A stretch of 64,000 nucleotides of DNA from Flavobacterium gawalongense (GTDB taxonomy: Bacteria; Bacteroidota; Bacteroidia; Flavobacteriales; Flavobacteriaceae): the NCBI RefSeq assembly GCF_007097265.1, contig NZ_VJZP01000007.1, positions 62,001-126,000 of the forward strand. The letters run 5' to 3'. The notes beneath the pieces are model-generated. The model searched no databases. It saw only the letters and a program-made list of their open reading frames with translations, and was not told where the DNA came from. Every line of letters begins with the position of its first letter. Positions within the stretch are counted from its first letter, which is position 1. Below are positions 8,991 through 15,722 of the stretch, one piece after another. The position numbers were made by a program, and so were the translations under genes.

Positions 8991-9551
8991 TTATGTTATC
9001 ATATCCCAAAGCAGGTCAAAAGTGTCATTAATAACGGTATCTTGTTTGGGTTTTGAAAATTCCTTCGCAACTAAATATTGATTGATGCTGAAAGTGTGTC
9101 CACAAATTAGTGTAAAAATGAGGTCAACATCCATCGGCTTTATGATTTTGTCTTTTACTCCTTTTTCTAAAAGAGCCATAATTGGTTTAATATATTTCTG
9201 AATTTCTTCTTCTGCTATTTGTTTTAAGTAAGGCGAAGAGTTGAATTGTTCAATGAAACGGAACTCTGTCTTATGCTTTAATGCCCAATGAAGTGTAGTG
9301 GAATAATACCCTTTCAAGATTCCCTGCAACGATTTTTCGTCTTTAATTGTTTCTGAAATGTGTTCATTCAGACGGCTTTTAATGTCAATATATAAGGCCT
9401 TGACTAATTCGTCTTTTGTTGGAAAAAAGTAAAATAAGGTGCCGCTGGCAATGCCTGCTTCCTTTGCAATTTTACTTGTTGGTGTATCGTGAAAGCCAAA
9501 CTCAACAAATAGTTTGAGTGCCGCCGCTACTAATTTTTCTCTCTTGTCCAT
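8991..9551 (-). CDS. TetR/AcrR family transcriptional regulator
   Basis: A 186-aa DNA-binding repressor. The N-terminal helix-turn-helix spans about residues 5-50, with the family signature around TSKIAKEAGIASGTLFYFFPTKDEL; the rest is the helical ligand-binding and dimer domain. It lies 69 bases downstream of the metallo-hydrolase gene on the same strand. A TACTGACT-n4-AGTCAGTA palindrome overlaps the promoter of that upstream gene, so autoregulation of the operon is likely. The ligand is unknown. Confidence 0.92.
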   Translation of the reverse strand: MDKREKLVAAALKLFVEFGFHDTPTSKIAKEAGIASGTLFYFFPTKDELVKALYIDIKSRLNEHISETIKDEKSLQGILKGYYSTTLHWALKHKTEFRFIEQFNSSPYLKQIAEEEIQKYIKPIMALLEKGVKDKIIKPMDVDLIFTLICGHTFSINQYLVAKEFSKPKQDTVINDTFDLLWDMIT

Positions 9552-9620
9552 TATTCAGATTTTATTTTTCTCCAAGGGTAAACCGCTACGGATTGCTTTA
9601 TTCACAAGTAATTTATGGGG

Positions 9621-10682
9621 TTATTTTACCCCTTTCCACCATTGGGAAAATTGTTGTGTTGTATCTTTTAAATTTACCTGTTCACCAATCATCGGTGTGA
9701 TGAGGTTTAGGTTTTCTTGTTTGTTGTTTTCTGTTATCAATTCCAGAGGTTCGTACCAAGGATGATTCCCGAGCGCAAATTTTGAAGAATGGACCGGAAA
9801 AATTCGTTTGGCGTTTAAGTCTTTTGCTGCTTGCAAAATTTCATTTGGCATCAGGTGAATGTATTTCCAACTCTTGTCATACTGACCATTTTCTAAAATG
9901 GCTAAATCAAAAGTGCCAAACGTTTTCCCGATCTCGGCAAAGTGTTTGTCGTAACCACTGTCACCACCAAGAAAAATTTGCATTGTTGGCGTTTGTAAAA
10001 CATACGATGTCCAAAGTGCCTTATTTCTAGTTAGTCCACGACCTGAAAAATGTCTTGAAGGAACCGTATGTGCCGTAAAACCTTCGTCCAAAACTATTTT
10101 ATCGTTCCAGTCTTTTTCAATGATTTTATTGGTGTCAAAACCCCAATATTCAAAGTGTTCGCCGGTGCCAAGTCCGCAGATTATTTTTTTGATTTTAGGT
10201 TTTAGTTTTAAAATGGTTTTGTAATCCAAATGATCCCAATGGTCGTGCGAAATAAAAAGATAATCAATTTCAGGAATGTCATCCGTTGTGTAACGATCGG
10301 TTCCCTTGAATGCTTTTGTTGAAAACGAAAACGGTGAAGCAACGCCACTTAAAACGGGGTCAACTAAAATTCGTTTTCCTTCAATTTGAATGTAGTAGGA
10401 GGAATGCCCGAACCAAACCAAAATATTTTCGTTTAGGTCTACATTCAAAAGGTCTGTCTTTGTAGATGGAATTTTGTCAACTGGTGTAACATTCTTATGC
10501 TGCCCGAAAAAGAACTCCTTAACAACGGTATAATAGGTCGCTCCTTCCGTCAGGTCAGGAGTGGTGCTTTGGTTTTGAAAAGAACCGTTTTTATAATTCG
10601 GAGATTGTTTAATTCTCTCCAACCGTTCGCCTGTGGGCAGTTTACCAAATTTGGCATGTTTTAAATATGAAAATATACTCAT
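9621..10682 (-). CDS. MBL-fold metallo-hydrolase, NAPE-PLD/RomA-like
   Basis: A 353-aa metallo-beta-lactamase-fold enzyme of the branch related to N-acyl-phosphatidylethanolamine phospholipase D. Metal ligands are visible: HDHWDH (His146, His148, Asp150, His151), His211 in PSRHFSGRG, Asp241 in GGDSGYDKHF and His298 in FPVHSSKF. The preceding strands (VWFGHSSYYIQIEGKRILVDPVL) are typical of this branch. No signal peptide is seen. It is the first gene of an operon with the tetR-like gene. Substrate is unknown; membrane-lipid hydrolysis is an inference from the family. Confidence 0.88.
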   Translation of the reverse strand: MSIFSYLKHAKFGKLPTGERLERIKQSPNYKNGSFQNQSTTPDLTEGATYYTVVKEFFFGQHKNVTPVDKIPSTKTDLLNVDLNENILVWFGHSSYYIQIEGKRILVDPVLSGVASPFSFSTKAFKGTDRYTTDDIPEIDYLFISHDHWDHLDYKTILKLKPKIKKIICGLGTGEHFEYWGFDTNKIIEKDWNDKIVLDEGFTAHTVPSRHFSGRGLTRNKALWTSYVLQTPTMQIFLGGDSGYDKHFAEIGKTFGTFDLAILENGQYDKSWKYIHLMPNEILQAAKDLNAKRIFPVHSSKFALGNHPWYEPLELITENNKQENLNLITPMIGEQVNLKDTTQQFSQWWKGVK

Positions 10683-10727
10683 TATGAATAAGAGAATTAA
10701 AGAAATTGAAATAAAGACATGTTGTAT

Positions 10728-10747
10728 TACTGACTAATCAGTCAGTA
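10728..10747. promoter_or_regulatory. Likely TetR-family operator
   Basis: TACTGACT aatc AGTCAGTA: perfect 8-base arms with a 4-base spacer. It directly abuts the -7 element of the minus-strand promoter at 10746-10775, so a bound dimer would cover the transcription start. The adjacent tetR-like gene is the obvious binder. Confidence 0.75.
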
Positions 10748-10775
10748 AATGTAAATCTATTTTTTCAACTGGCAA
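10746..10775 (-). promoter_or_regulatory. Promoter of the metallo-hydrolase/tetR operon
   Basis: On the minus strand TTG (10775-10773), a 19-base spacer and TACATTTA (10753-10746) match the Bacteroidota promoter pattern with one mismatch in the -7 box. The start codon is 64 bases downstream of the -7 box. Confidence 0.65.
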
Positions 10776-10893
10776 TAGTTTTTCTAAAAGTAATTTTTTT
10801 TGTAAAAAGTAGCGGGTTCTATGCAATCTTGTTGTTGACCTATTTTTTAGTCCTCTGATAGCGAAAGCAAAGGACTTTACAATGTTCAATGAT

Positions 10894-11646
10894 TTAGGAT
10901 TTTGAAATTTCTTCCAATACTTTTTTTCCGTTTTCATTATTTGGATCAAGTTCCACCGATTTTTTATAATTTATAATGGCAAGCTTTTTATCTCCATTTT
11001 TCAAATAGGCTTCTCCCAAACTATCATAGGTATTCCCTGATTTTGGAAACGCTTCTACATTTAGTTTGAAAACTTCTATAGCTTCTTTTACTTTTCCGGT
11101 TTGTAATAATTGGTATCCTGCGCTGTTCATCTCATTTTCGTTGATAGCGTAGGTACTTGAGTTTTTATTTTCTTTAAAATAAGTTAGTCCAGAGACCATT
11201 CCCTTTTCAAGAATAACTTCTACTAAAGCATTTGCCAATGATTTTTTAGGCAAACTGTATGGTTTATTGTATAGGATATTTCTAATTGCTTTATTCATCT
11301 CGTTTAAGTTCGCACCCCCCGTATTGTTTAATAATACAACCAGATTTTTGTCAGACGGAATGCGGGAAACCAAAGTGTTAAATCCATTTATTCCACCGCC
11401 ATGCTCAATAACCGTTATGCTATCATTTTTTTCTCCATTGAAAGCCTTATTAATAAACCATCCGTAACCATAATGTCCCGGTCCTGCAGGGATATAGGAA
11501 TTAAATAATAGATCTCGATATTTTTTCGAAAGTAACTTTTCCGTGTAAAGCGCTTGATCCCATAAATACAAATCATCTACGGTAGAATACAAAGAACCGG
11601 CAGCATAGGGGATAGACAAATCAAGATAATTGGCATTATTATAGTT
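10894..11646 (-). pseudogene. Serine hydrolase (class C beta-lactamase family) with TPR tail, N-terminal half lost
   Basis: About 250 codons of the C-terminal half of a beta-lactamase/AmpC-like serine hydrolase remain, from NYNNANYLDLSIPYAAGS onward, with the HGG motif that replaces KTG near the end of the hydrolase domain and two TPR units (about the last 75 residues) after it. The catalytic SxxK and YxN motifs, which should lie upstream, are absent. Upstream DNA is instead a different protein-like frame. Near 11646 the reading frame changes character, marking the recombination joint. The remaining frame can still be read from a poor upstream start, but no functional hydrolase is expected. 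Confidence 0.7.
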
Positions 11647-11828
11647 TTTAATATTTTTCCTTTTTCCGCCAACTCTTTCCACTCACTTTCTGTCAACTCA
11701 ATAAACTTTGAATTCCAAGGCTCATTAAAATCAATCTTTCCCTGCTCTAAAGAATTTAAATCAGATATTTTATCTTCTAAGTGGTCTTTAGATTTTGTAT
11801 GTTTGCTTATAACTTTATATTTATACAC
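11640..11828 (-). pseudogene. N-terminal fragment of an unknown protein abutting the hydrolase remnant
   Basis: From GTG 11828 a frame reads MYKYKVISKHTKSKDHLEDK... to ...ELTESEWKELAEKGKILK, charged and protein-like, then becomes an out-of-frame reading of the serine hydrolase remnant. It seems to be the 5' end of a separate accessory gene joined to the hydrolase fragment. No family is recognised. It may also be a short complete gene ending at 11577. Confidence 0.4.
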
Positions 11829-11829
11829 T

Positions 11830-12030
11830 ATGCTTGATTTTAATTATTATGTTGTTACTTCTTTAGTTAACGACTTTCCATATTTTACCACTTGTGCTTC
11901 TATTGACAACGTATTTTATAGGATTTCTAATTTAGAGTTGTTTTTATCTGATGGTAAAAGTGGAATTTCTGATGAAAAAGTAGAGTCTTTAAATTTTAAA
12001 CTTATCACAAGTAAGCATTTTACAATATAA
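11830..12030 (+). CDS. Hypothetical small protein (66 aa)
   Basis: ATG 11830 opens a 66-codon frame (MLDFNYYVVTSLVNDFPYF...) with third-position composition similar to neighbouring AT-rich genes. It starts just beside the divergent fragment at 11828. No domain, signal peptide or membrane segment is evident, and no clear promoter. It could be a fragment of a larger lost gene. Confidence 0.4.
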   Translation: MLDFNYYVVTSLVNDFPYFTTCASIDNVFYRISNLELFLSDGKSGISDEKVESLNFKLITSKHFTI

Positions 12031-12081
12031 TCTATTAATTATTTTTCTTACTTTTGGTTTTCATTTAAAAACTTTCTAATT

Positions 12082-12306
12082 ATGGGACATCAAGAAGCAA
12101 TGCTTTATTTAAAAAATAATCTTGAAAAATTTCAAGAACTTAATCCAACTTCTATTTTTATTGTTTCTCCTTTTTTACATAAAGATTTAGTCCAATTTAT
12201 GAAAGATATAAATGAAAAAGGTATAAACAATATAAACGTACAAGACTACTCTACTGATGGTCAATTTGGTGTTTACACATTTGATTATAGAGCGTTAAAG
12301 GGTTAA
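12082..12306 (+). CDS. Hypothetical small protein (74 aa)
   Basis: ATG 12082 begins MGHQEAMLYLKNNLEKF..., a mixed alpha/beta protein (amphipathic helix, strand SIFIVSPFL, helix, C-terminal strand FGVYTFDYR). A full -7 element TACTTTTG at 12049-12056 precedes it. It overlaps the convergent gene at 12251 by 56 bases tail to tail. The family is not recognised. Confidence 0.5.
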   Translation: MGHQEAMLYLKNNLEKFQELNPTSIFIVSPFLHKDLVQFMKDINEKGINNINVQDYSTDGQFGVYTFDYRALKG

Positions 12307-12559
12307 TTGAATACCTATTAATATTTAACGATACCAATATTTCATCACTATTTTCAATTTTAAATGTTGGGAGTACTAAATATTTATTTTTAAATTCTAA
12401 TATAACTTCTTCTAGCTTTACTTTTAATTTTTTTTCTAAACTGTCATACTCTTCACTTGTATATGTTTTAGAGTCAGAGGCTAGATAATTAATTTCTCCG
12501 TCTGCTTTTTCAAAGTTTTCGGCTAAATTTTGTAGAGTTTTAAAATCCTTTTCAGTCAT
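12251..12559 (-). CDS. Hypothetical coiled-coil-like small protein (102 aa)
   Basis: A highly charged, mostly helical 102-aa protein (MTEKDFKTLQNLAENFEK... EYDSLEKKLKVKLEEVILEFKNKY) with a strand-rich tail. The frame stays open and protein-like upstream of the ATG back to about 12640, so the true protein may be longer or this may be a fragment. It is on the same strand as the cassette-like genes further right. Its last ~56 bases overlap the opposing gene at 12082, so one of the two ends may be altered by rearrangement. No family is recognised. Confidence 0.45.
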   Translation of the reverse strand: MTEKDFKTLQNLAENFEKADGEINYLASDSKTYTSEEYDSLEKKLKVKLEEVILEFKNKYLVLPTFKIENSDEILVSLNINRYSINPLTLYNQMCKHQIDHQ

Positions 12560-12628
12560 TTTAAGTTTAGTTTTTAAACCTTGATATTGGTCAGAGTCCT
12601 TTCGGATGTAAACTGACGCACAACTTGT

Positions 12629-12655
12629 ATATACTCGCTACAAACTAGCGTATAT
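12629..12655. repeat. Hairpin in intergenic repeat segment
   Basis: ATATA-CT-CGCTA and TAGCG-TATAT form a stem with a 2-base bulge and a 5-base loop. It sits in the gene-poor stretch 12560-12875, between the 102-aa gene and the HigA-like gene, and resembles intergenic hairpin segments at 13.4, 14.4 and 15.7 kb only in general style. Confidence 0.45.
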
Positions 12656-12792
12656 GCACCCAAAATCGGGATGCTTTACGCCATAAATAGCTTTTCTATC
12701 GTTTTGCTAATGTAATTAATTTATTACGAATTATTGGTATTAAAATTTTTGAAGTAATGGGATAGAAATCAATACAATTTAGGAATCAGATT

Positions 12793-12824
12793 CCCTAGCC
12801 ACGATAGCAATGGAAATCATTTTC
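12793..12824. repeat. Partial copy of the CTAGCC..GATAG hairpin element
   Basis: CCTAGCCACGATAGCAATGG and the bases after it match the left flank of the elements at 16556 and 20364, but the stem and right flank are missing. It appears truncated. Confidence 0.5.
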
Positions 12825-12863
12825 TTTCAAATTTAAAATTCAAAAAATATAAACAATTTTGTT

Positions 12864-12871
12864 TACATTTG
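12864..12871 (+). promoter_or_regulatory. -7 element of the HigA-like gene, leaderless start implied
   Basis: TACATTTG is a full match to TAnnTTTG and ends four bases before ATG 12876. Transcription would begin at or next to the start codon. Confidence 0.5.
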
Positions 12872-12875
12872 TGCT

Positions 12876-13334
12876 ATGAAAACGATTGACATCATAAAAG
12901 GAATTCATCCCGGTAAAATTGTGGAGCGGGAATTGAAGAAAAGGAACATCAACCAAAGACAATTTGCGCTTTCTCTTGGTGCCCATCCTCAAACTTTGGG
13001 TGCCATAATAAAGGGAAATAGGAGGATGAATGTTGATTTATCTCTTAAAATGGAGGAGAAACTGGAATTAGAAGAAGGTTTCCTGATGACGCTTCAAGTT
13101 TTTTATGACATAAAGGAAGCAAAGAAAGATAGTAATTATAAACCAGATCTTTCAAAATTGAGAAAAGGTACTTTTTGGGATACTACTTTTGATAAGATTG
13201 ACTGGAAACAAAATAAGGTGGCTGTTGTTAAACGTGTTTTTTCTAGAGGAACTGAAATAGAACAGGAGGAAATTACTCGTTTTTATGGAAAAGAAGTGGT
13301 TGATAGTATTAAATTATTAAAACACCAATTGTAA
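12876..13334 (+). CDS. XRE/HigA-like antitoxin with DUF6922-type C-terminal region
   Basis: A 152-aa protein: the N-terminal ~70 residues form a lambda-repressor-type helix-turn-helix of the HigA/VapI group (IHPGKIVERELKKRNINQRQF, then HPQTLGAIIKGNRRMN), and the C-terminal part (from about 95: GTFWDTTFDKIDWKQNK ... RFYGKEVVDSIKLL) resembles the domain that accompanies AbiEii-type nucleotidyltransferase toxins in Bacteroidota. Six bases after its stop the reading frame of such a toxin starts, but only a remnant is left. The regulator is therefore an orphan antitoxin. Its -7 box lies against the start codon. Confidence 0.75.
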   Translation: MKTIDIIKGIHPGKIVERELKKRNINQRQFALSLGAHPQTLGAIIKGNRRMNVDLSLKMEEKLELEEGFLMTLQVFYDIKEAKKDSNYKPDLSKLRKGTFWDTTFDKIDWKQNKVAVVKRVFSRGTEIEQEEITRFYGKEVVDSIKLLKHQL

Positions 13335-13340
13335 TATAAA

Positions 13341-13410
13341 TTGAAAAATCTTCACTGGCATACCGTTTCGACTCAAAGAGATTCTTACCGATTTTATGTA
13401 TGAGACTTCG
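13341..13410 (+). pseudogene. Remnant of an AbiEii-type nucleotidyltransferase toxin N-terminus
   Basis: TTG 13341 starts KNLHWHTVS, and one base-shift later LKEILTDFMYE follows; together they resemble the first ~25 residues of AbiEii/AbiGii-like toxins that partner with the preceding antitoxin family. The frame breaks near 13371 and similarity stops at the repeat beginning at 13402. The remaining toxin gene is absent. The assignment rests on a short match plus gene order. Confidence 0.45.
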
Positions 13411-13449
13411 CAGCAACCTCACGTTTTCTAAGAATATTTCGGGTGATGG
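13402..13449. repeat. Cassette-boundary repeat, copy C
   Basis: GAGACTTCG-CAGCAACCT and the following 30 bases align with the segment at 14364-14413 (GAGACTTCGTATAGCAACCT...), sharing GAGACTTCG, AGCAACCT, TTTT..AAGAA and TTCGG. It lies about 50 bases past the stop of the ADP-ribosyltransferase-like gene. Confidence 0.6.
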
Positions 13450-13499
13450 AATCACATAAAAGCCAAATCTCATCAAACAACACTTGTGCAAGGTTATTT

Positions 13500-14108
13500 T
13501 TACGCTTTTTCTCGTGGTAGAAAAAAGCCTTTGATGCAATTTGGATTTAGTATTGCTATTTGGATATGATTTTTGTCTCTAAATCCTGCTGTTGGATATA
13601 ATTCGTTGCCTTCGACAAAAACTCCTCTAACGGAGTCAAACGGTTCTAATCCGTTGTCAATTCTGATCTGATGTAGTAAGTTAATCACTGCACAATCCAA
13701 TTGTCTCCAAAGATTATCGGGGTTATTAATTTCAGACTTTGGATTTGTGTTTTTTAAAATCTCCCAACCTGATGACTCTTGAAGTTCTATATAGTAGTCA
13801 TAAGCATCTTTTAAAAGCTGAAGGCTATAAAAGTCTGTTAAATCTAAACAATATCCTAAATCTATAACTGCGCCTAGAACAGTTGGTTCAAGTATTTTAG
13901 GTTTATTTTTTTGAGGATTTTGGTGTAAATTTTCTATAAATTGTTTTGCTCTTGATGGACTATGTTCCCAAAAATACATTCCTTTTCCAAGCCAATCGTA
14001 TTTGTTTTCGCTTGGTTTAAACTTTATTTTTTGAAGTAAAATATCGTGAGCAATTTCTTCATCACAGCCGTGAAAACCAAGTATTAAACCAGACTTTGTT
14101 GAGTACAT
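13500..14108 (-). CDS. PARP-like ADP-ribosyltransferase-fold protein, probable toxin (DUF3990-like)
   Basis: A 202-aa protein whose N-terminal half follows the H-Y-E ADP-ribosyltransferase pattern: His13 in ILGFHGCD, then 32 residues later Tyr45 in WLGKGMYFWE with the downstream SPSRAKQF helix, and a candidate glutamate in GVFVEGNELYP (Glu166), followed by HIQIAILNPNCIKGFF. In PARP and diphtheria-toxin-like enzymes the His and Tyr hold NAD and the Glu is catalytic. The gene starts inside the end of the 57-aa gene (25-base overlap), the layout of a toxin after its antitoxin. A function as a NAD-consuming or target-modifying toxin is inferred. Confidence 0.65.
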   Translation of the reverse strand: MYSTKSGLILGFHGCDEEIAHDILLQKIKFKPSENKYDWLGKGMYFWEHSPSRAKQFIENLHQNPQKNKPKILEPTVLGAVIDLGYCLDLTDFYSLQLLKDAYDYYIELQESSGWEILKNTNPKSEINNPDNLWRQLDCAVINLLHQIRIDNGLEPFDSVRGVFVEGNELYPTAGFRDKNHIQIAILNPNCIKGFFLPREKA

Positions 14109-14257
14109 ATATCTTTATATACTTTTTTCAAAGTCCCTTTTTCAGTAAATATACCAGCTCTAACCAATACAGAGCGAGCTTCTGCTTGATTGTTTTTTAT
14201 TTGTTTTCTCTTTTCTTCTATGAGTTTTTTGAAAACTTCATATTCTGTTTTACTCAT
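14084..14257 (-). CDS. 57-aa protein, probable antitoxin of the ART-like gene
   Basis: ATG 14257 opens a 57-codon frame ending TAA 14084, beginning MSKTEYEVFKKLIEEKRKQI and containing ARSVLVRAGIFTEKGTLKKVY. It is helical and basic, with no helix-turn-helix that I recognise. The R-x-L-x-x-A-G-I-x-T-x-x-G-x-L string is one I associate with small proteins of Bacteroidota and Firmicutes of unknown role. Translation is probably coupled to the ART-like gene, whose start lies 25 bases before this stop. Small, basic, and upstream of a toxin-like enzyme: antitoxin is the best guess. Confidence 0.65.
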   Translation of the reverse strand: MSKTEYEVFKKLIEEKRKQIKNNQAEARSVLVRAGIFTEKGTLKKVYKDICTQQSLV

Positions 14258-14352
14258 AATTACTATTATTTAGAGTGTTTTACAAATGTACAATAAATTT
14301 TATTTCAAATTGGATTTCATTAATTTTTTCTGCTCTTGGTTGTGGTAATGGG

Positions 14353-14413
14353 TACGAAGTCGGGAGACTTCGTATAGCAACCTACATTTTAAAAGAACAC
14401 TTCGGCTAGCGGG
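14353..14413. repeat. Cassette-boundary repeat, copy A, with perfect 9-bp hairpin
   Basis: TACGAAGTC ggga GACTTCGTA (14353-14374) is a perfect 9-bp stem, followed by TAGCAACCT and a segment (TTTTAAAAGAACACTTCGG, then CTAGC) shared with copy B. The repeat ends at the stop codon of the 384-aa gene (14415). Confidence 0.65.
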
Positions 14414-14414
14414 T

Positions 14415-15569
14415 TTAATTATTTGTATCTTTATGTTTATCTAAACTTGCTTCTGCATAACTATCAAATGTATAAATTTGTCTGTCAGTAATTTTAGAAT
14501 AATTTTCTTTTAATGAATTTCGTTTGTCTTCATCTTTACATTTTGTAAATAAATCCATTTGATAAGTTGAGCCTCTATCAATCCTTTGTTTAACATCATA
14601 TTCAGCCTTATCTAAAAGTTTATATTTAGTATCTTCATTGTAATCCGTGATTTCTTCAATTTCAGTTGAGTATGCGCTTTTATCAAAAACCACAAAATCT
14701 GTATCTTCTGTAAATGTACCTGGAATAAGTGGATTTGCTGAAGCCATATACATCCCTGAATGGTGTACTAATCTAGGTTCTTCTATTGTTATAATTATAT
14801 AGACATATTTTTTTAAATAATTTATTACTGGTTCATTATTTGTATTATTGTAATTGTTTAAGGAAACAGCTGTCGTATCGATTGCTGGCTCAATAAAAAC
14901 TTCTTCATTATTTCTTTCTTGAAACGATTGAATTGAACCAATTACTTCATTCCAATTAATTTGACTCGCTATAACCATTAAAATTACTGCACCAATAAAA
15001 TAGGGGAAAAAATTATCTTTTTTTTCAATTACTTTCGGAATATTTTTTTCTTCATCTAAATCAGGATTTAATATAAATTCAGAATCCAAAGAATCGTTTC
15101 TTTCAATATTTGTTAGCGAATTTTTTTTAATTAGAGTTTTAAATTTGTTATCAAATTCTTCTTTTGTTAAAATATTACTATCAAATAAACTTTTCAGTTG
15201 TTTATATTCTGTTGAGTTTTTTAATTCTTGCTCAGCTTTTTCAGTTTCTATTTTTTCAACTTTTGAGTCGTATTCTTCTTGAGTTAGTATTCCTTTTTCT
15301 TTTAAATCTTTTAGATTATCAATAGAAGAGTTAAGTTTAGTTTTAGTTTCATCTAGTTTTTTGACACTTATTTTTTCAGGCGAATTTTCTGATTTATACT
15401 TATTATAATAAATTACAATAAGTATCATAACCCATTGTAATGGTGGAAATATAAAACATAAGAGTAATAAAGTTTTTTGAGCTTTATTAAATTTGTTAGA
15501 TTGCCAAATATAAATGCTTGACGCTGTTACTAATCCTACTATTCCAGCAACTAATGGATTACTTTCCAT
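14415..15569 (-). CDS. Membrane protein with two SHOCT-like repeats, unknown function
   Basis: A 384-aa protein with two N-terminal membrane segments (about 6-22 and 33-54), a charged helical region carrying two SHOCT-like motifs (86-107, LKDLKEKGILTQEEYDSKVE, and 125-146, LKSLFDSNILTKEEFDNKF), a third membrane segment (about 190-206), and a ~180-residue C-terminal domain of unknown fold. SHOCT motifs occur as short oligomerisation or membrane-associated modules in phage and accessory proteins. The gene sits alone between boundary repeats. I do not recognise the C-terminal domain. Confidence 0.7.
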   Translation of the reverse strand: MESNPLVAGIVGLVTASSIYIWQSNKFNKAQKTLLLLCFIFPPLQWVMILIVIYYNKYKSENSPEKISVKKLDETKTKLNSSIDNLKDLKEKGILTQEEYDSKVEKIETEKAEQELKNSTEYKQLKSLFDSNILTKEEFDNKFKTLIKKNSLTNIERNDSLDSEFILNPDLDEEKNIPKVIEKKDNFFPYFIGAVILMVIASQINWNEVIGSIQSFQERNNEEVFIEPAIDTTAVSLNNYNNTNNEPVINYLKKYVYIIITIEEPRLVHHSGMYMASANPLIPGTFTEDTDFVVFDKSAYSTEIEEITDYNEDTKYKLLDKAEYDVKQRIDRGSTYQMDLFTKCKDEDKRNSLKENYSKITDRQIYTFDSYAEASLDKHKDTNN

Positions 15570-15635
15570 ATTTTAATATATTTATGGTTATAAAATTTAT
15601 ATGTTATATGTACCAAAAAAAGGTGGTTTTATCTC

Positions 15636-15720
15636 GCTAGCTTTTTAAGAACACTTCGGGTAGCTAGTGTTTCTTTGTTCGTTCTGCTTACGTAACGAAA
15701 CCCTTGCTGTTAGCAGATGG
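15636..15720. repeat. Cassette-boundary repeat, copy B
   Basis: GCTAGC, then TTTTTAAGAACACTTCGGG, then TAGCTAG: the middle matches copy A (14391-14410) and CTAGC/GCTAG pair across it. The following 15669-15720 segment holds a second imperfect palindrome (GTTTC ... GTTCG ... CGAAAC) and GCTGTTAGCAG, and ends at the stop codon of the PLD-like gene. Confidence 0.6.
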
Positions 15721-15722
15721 TT

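Noticed and set aside
9514..10030. Plus-strand frames opposite tetR and the metallo-hydrolase
   Set aside because: Antisense shadows of two well-supported genes, with no family features.
10734..10949. Minus-strand 71-codon frame after the serine hydrolase remnant
   Set aside because: It overlaps the hydrolase C-terminus in another frame and ends inside the TetR operator and promoter of the next operon; composition is not protein-like.
11830..12030. The TTG-started longer form beginning at 11803
   Set aside because: The added residues come from an AT-rich spacer opposite another frame; ATG 11830 is the better start.
13309..13539. Minus-strand 76-codon frame between the HigA-like gene and the ART gene
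   Set aside because: It lies opposite the HigA end, the toxin remnant and repeat copy C; no promoter or protein-like pattern, and the plus strand explains the sequence better.
13402..15720. Calling the boundary repeats integron attC sites
   Set aside because: The layout is similar, but I find no GTTRRRY/RYYYAAC core pair and no integrase in the window; the claim stays as cassette-like only.
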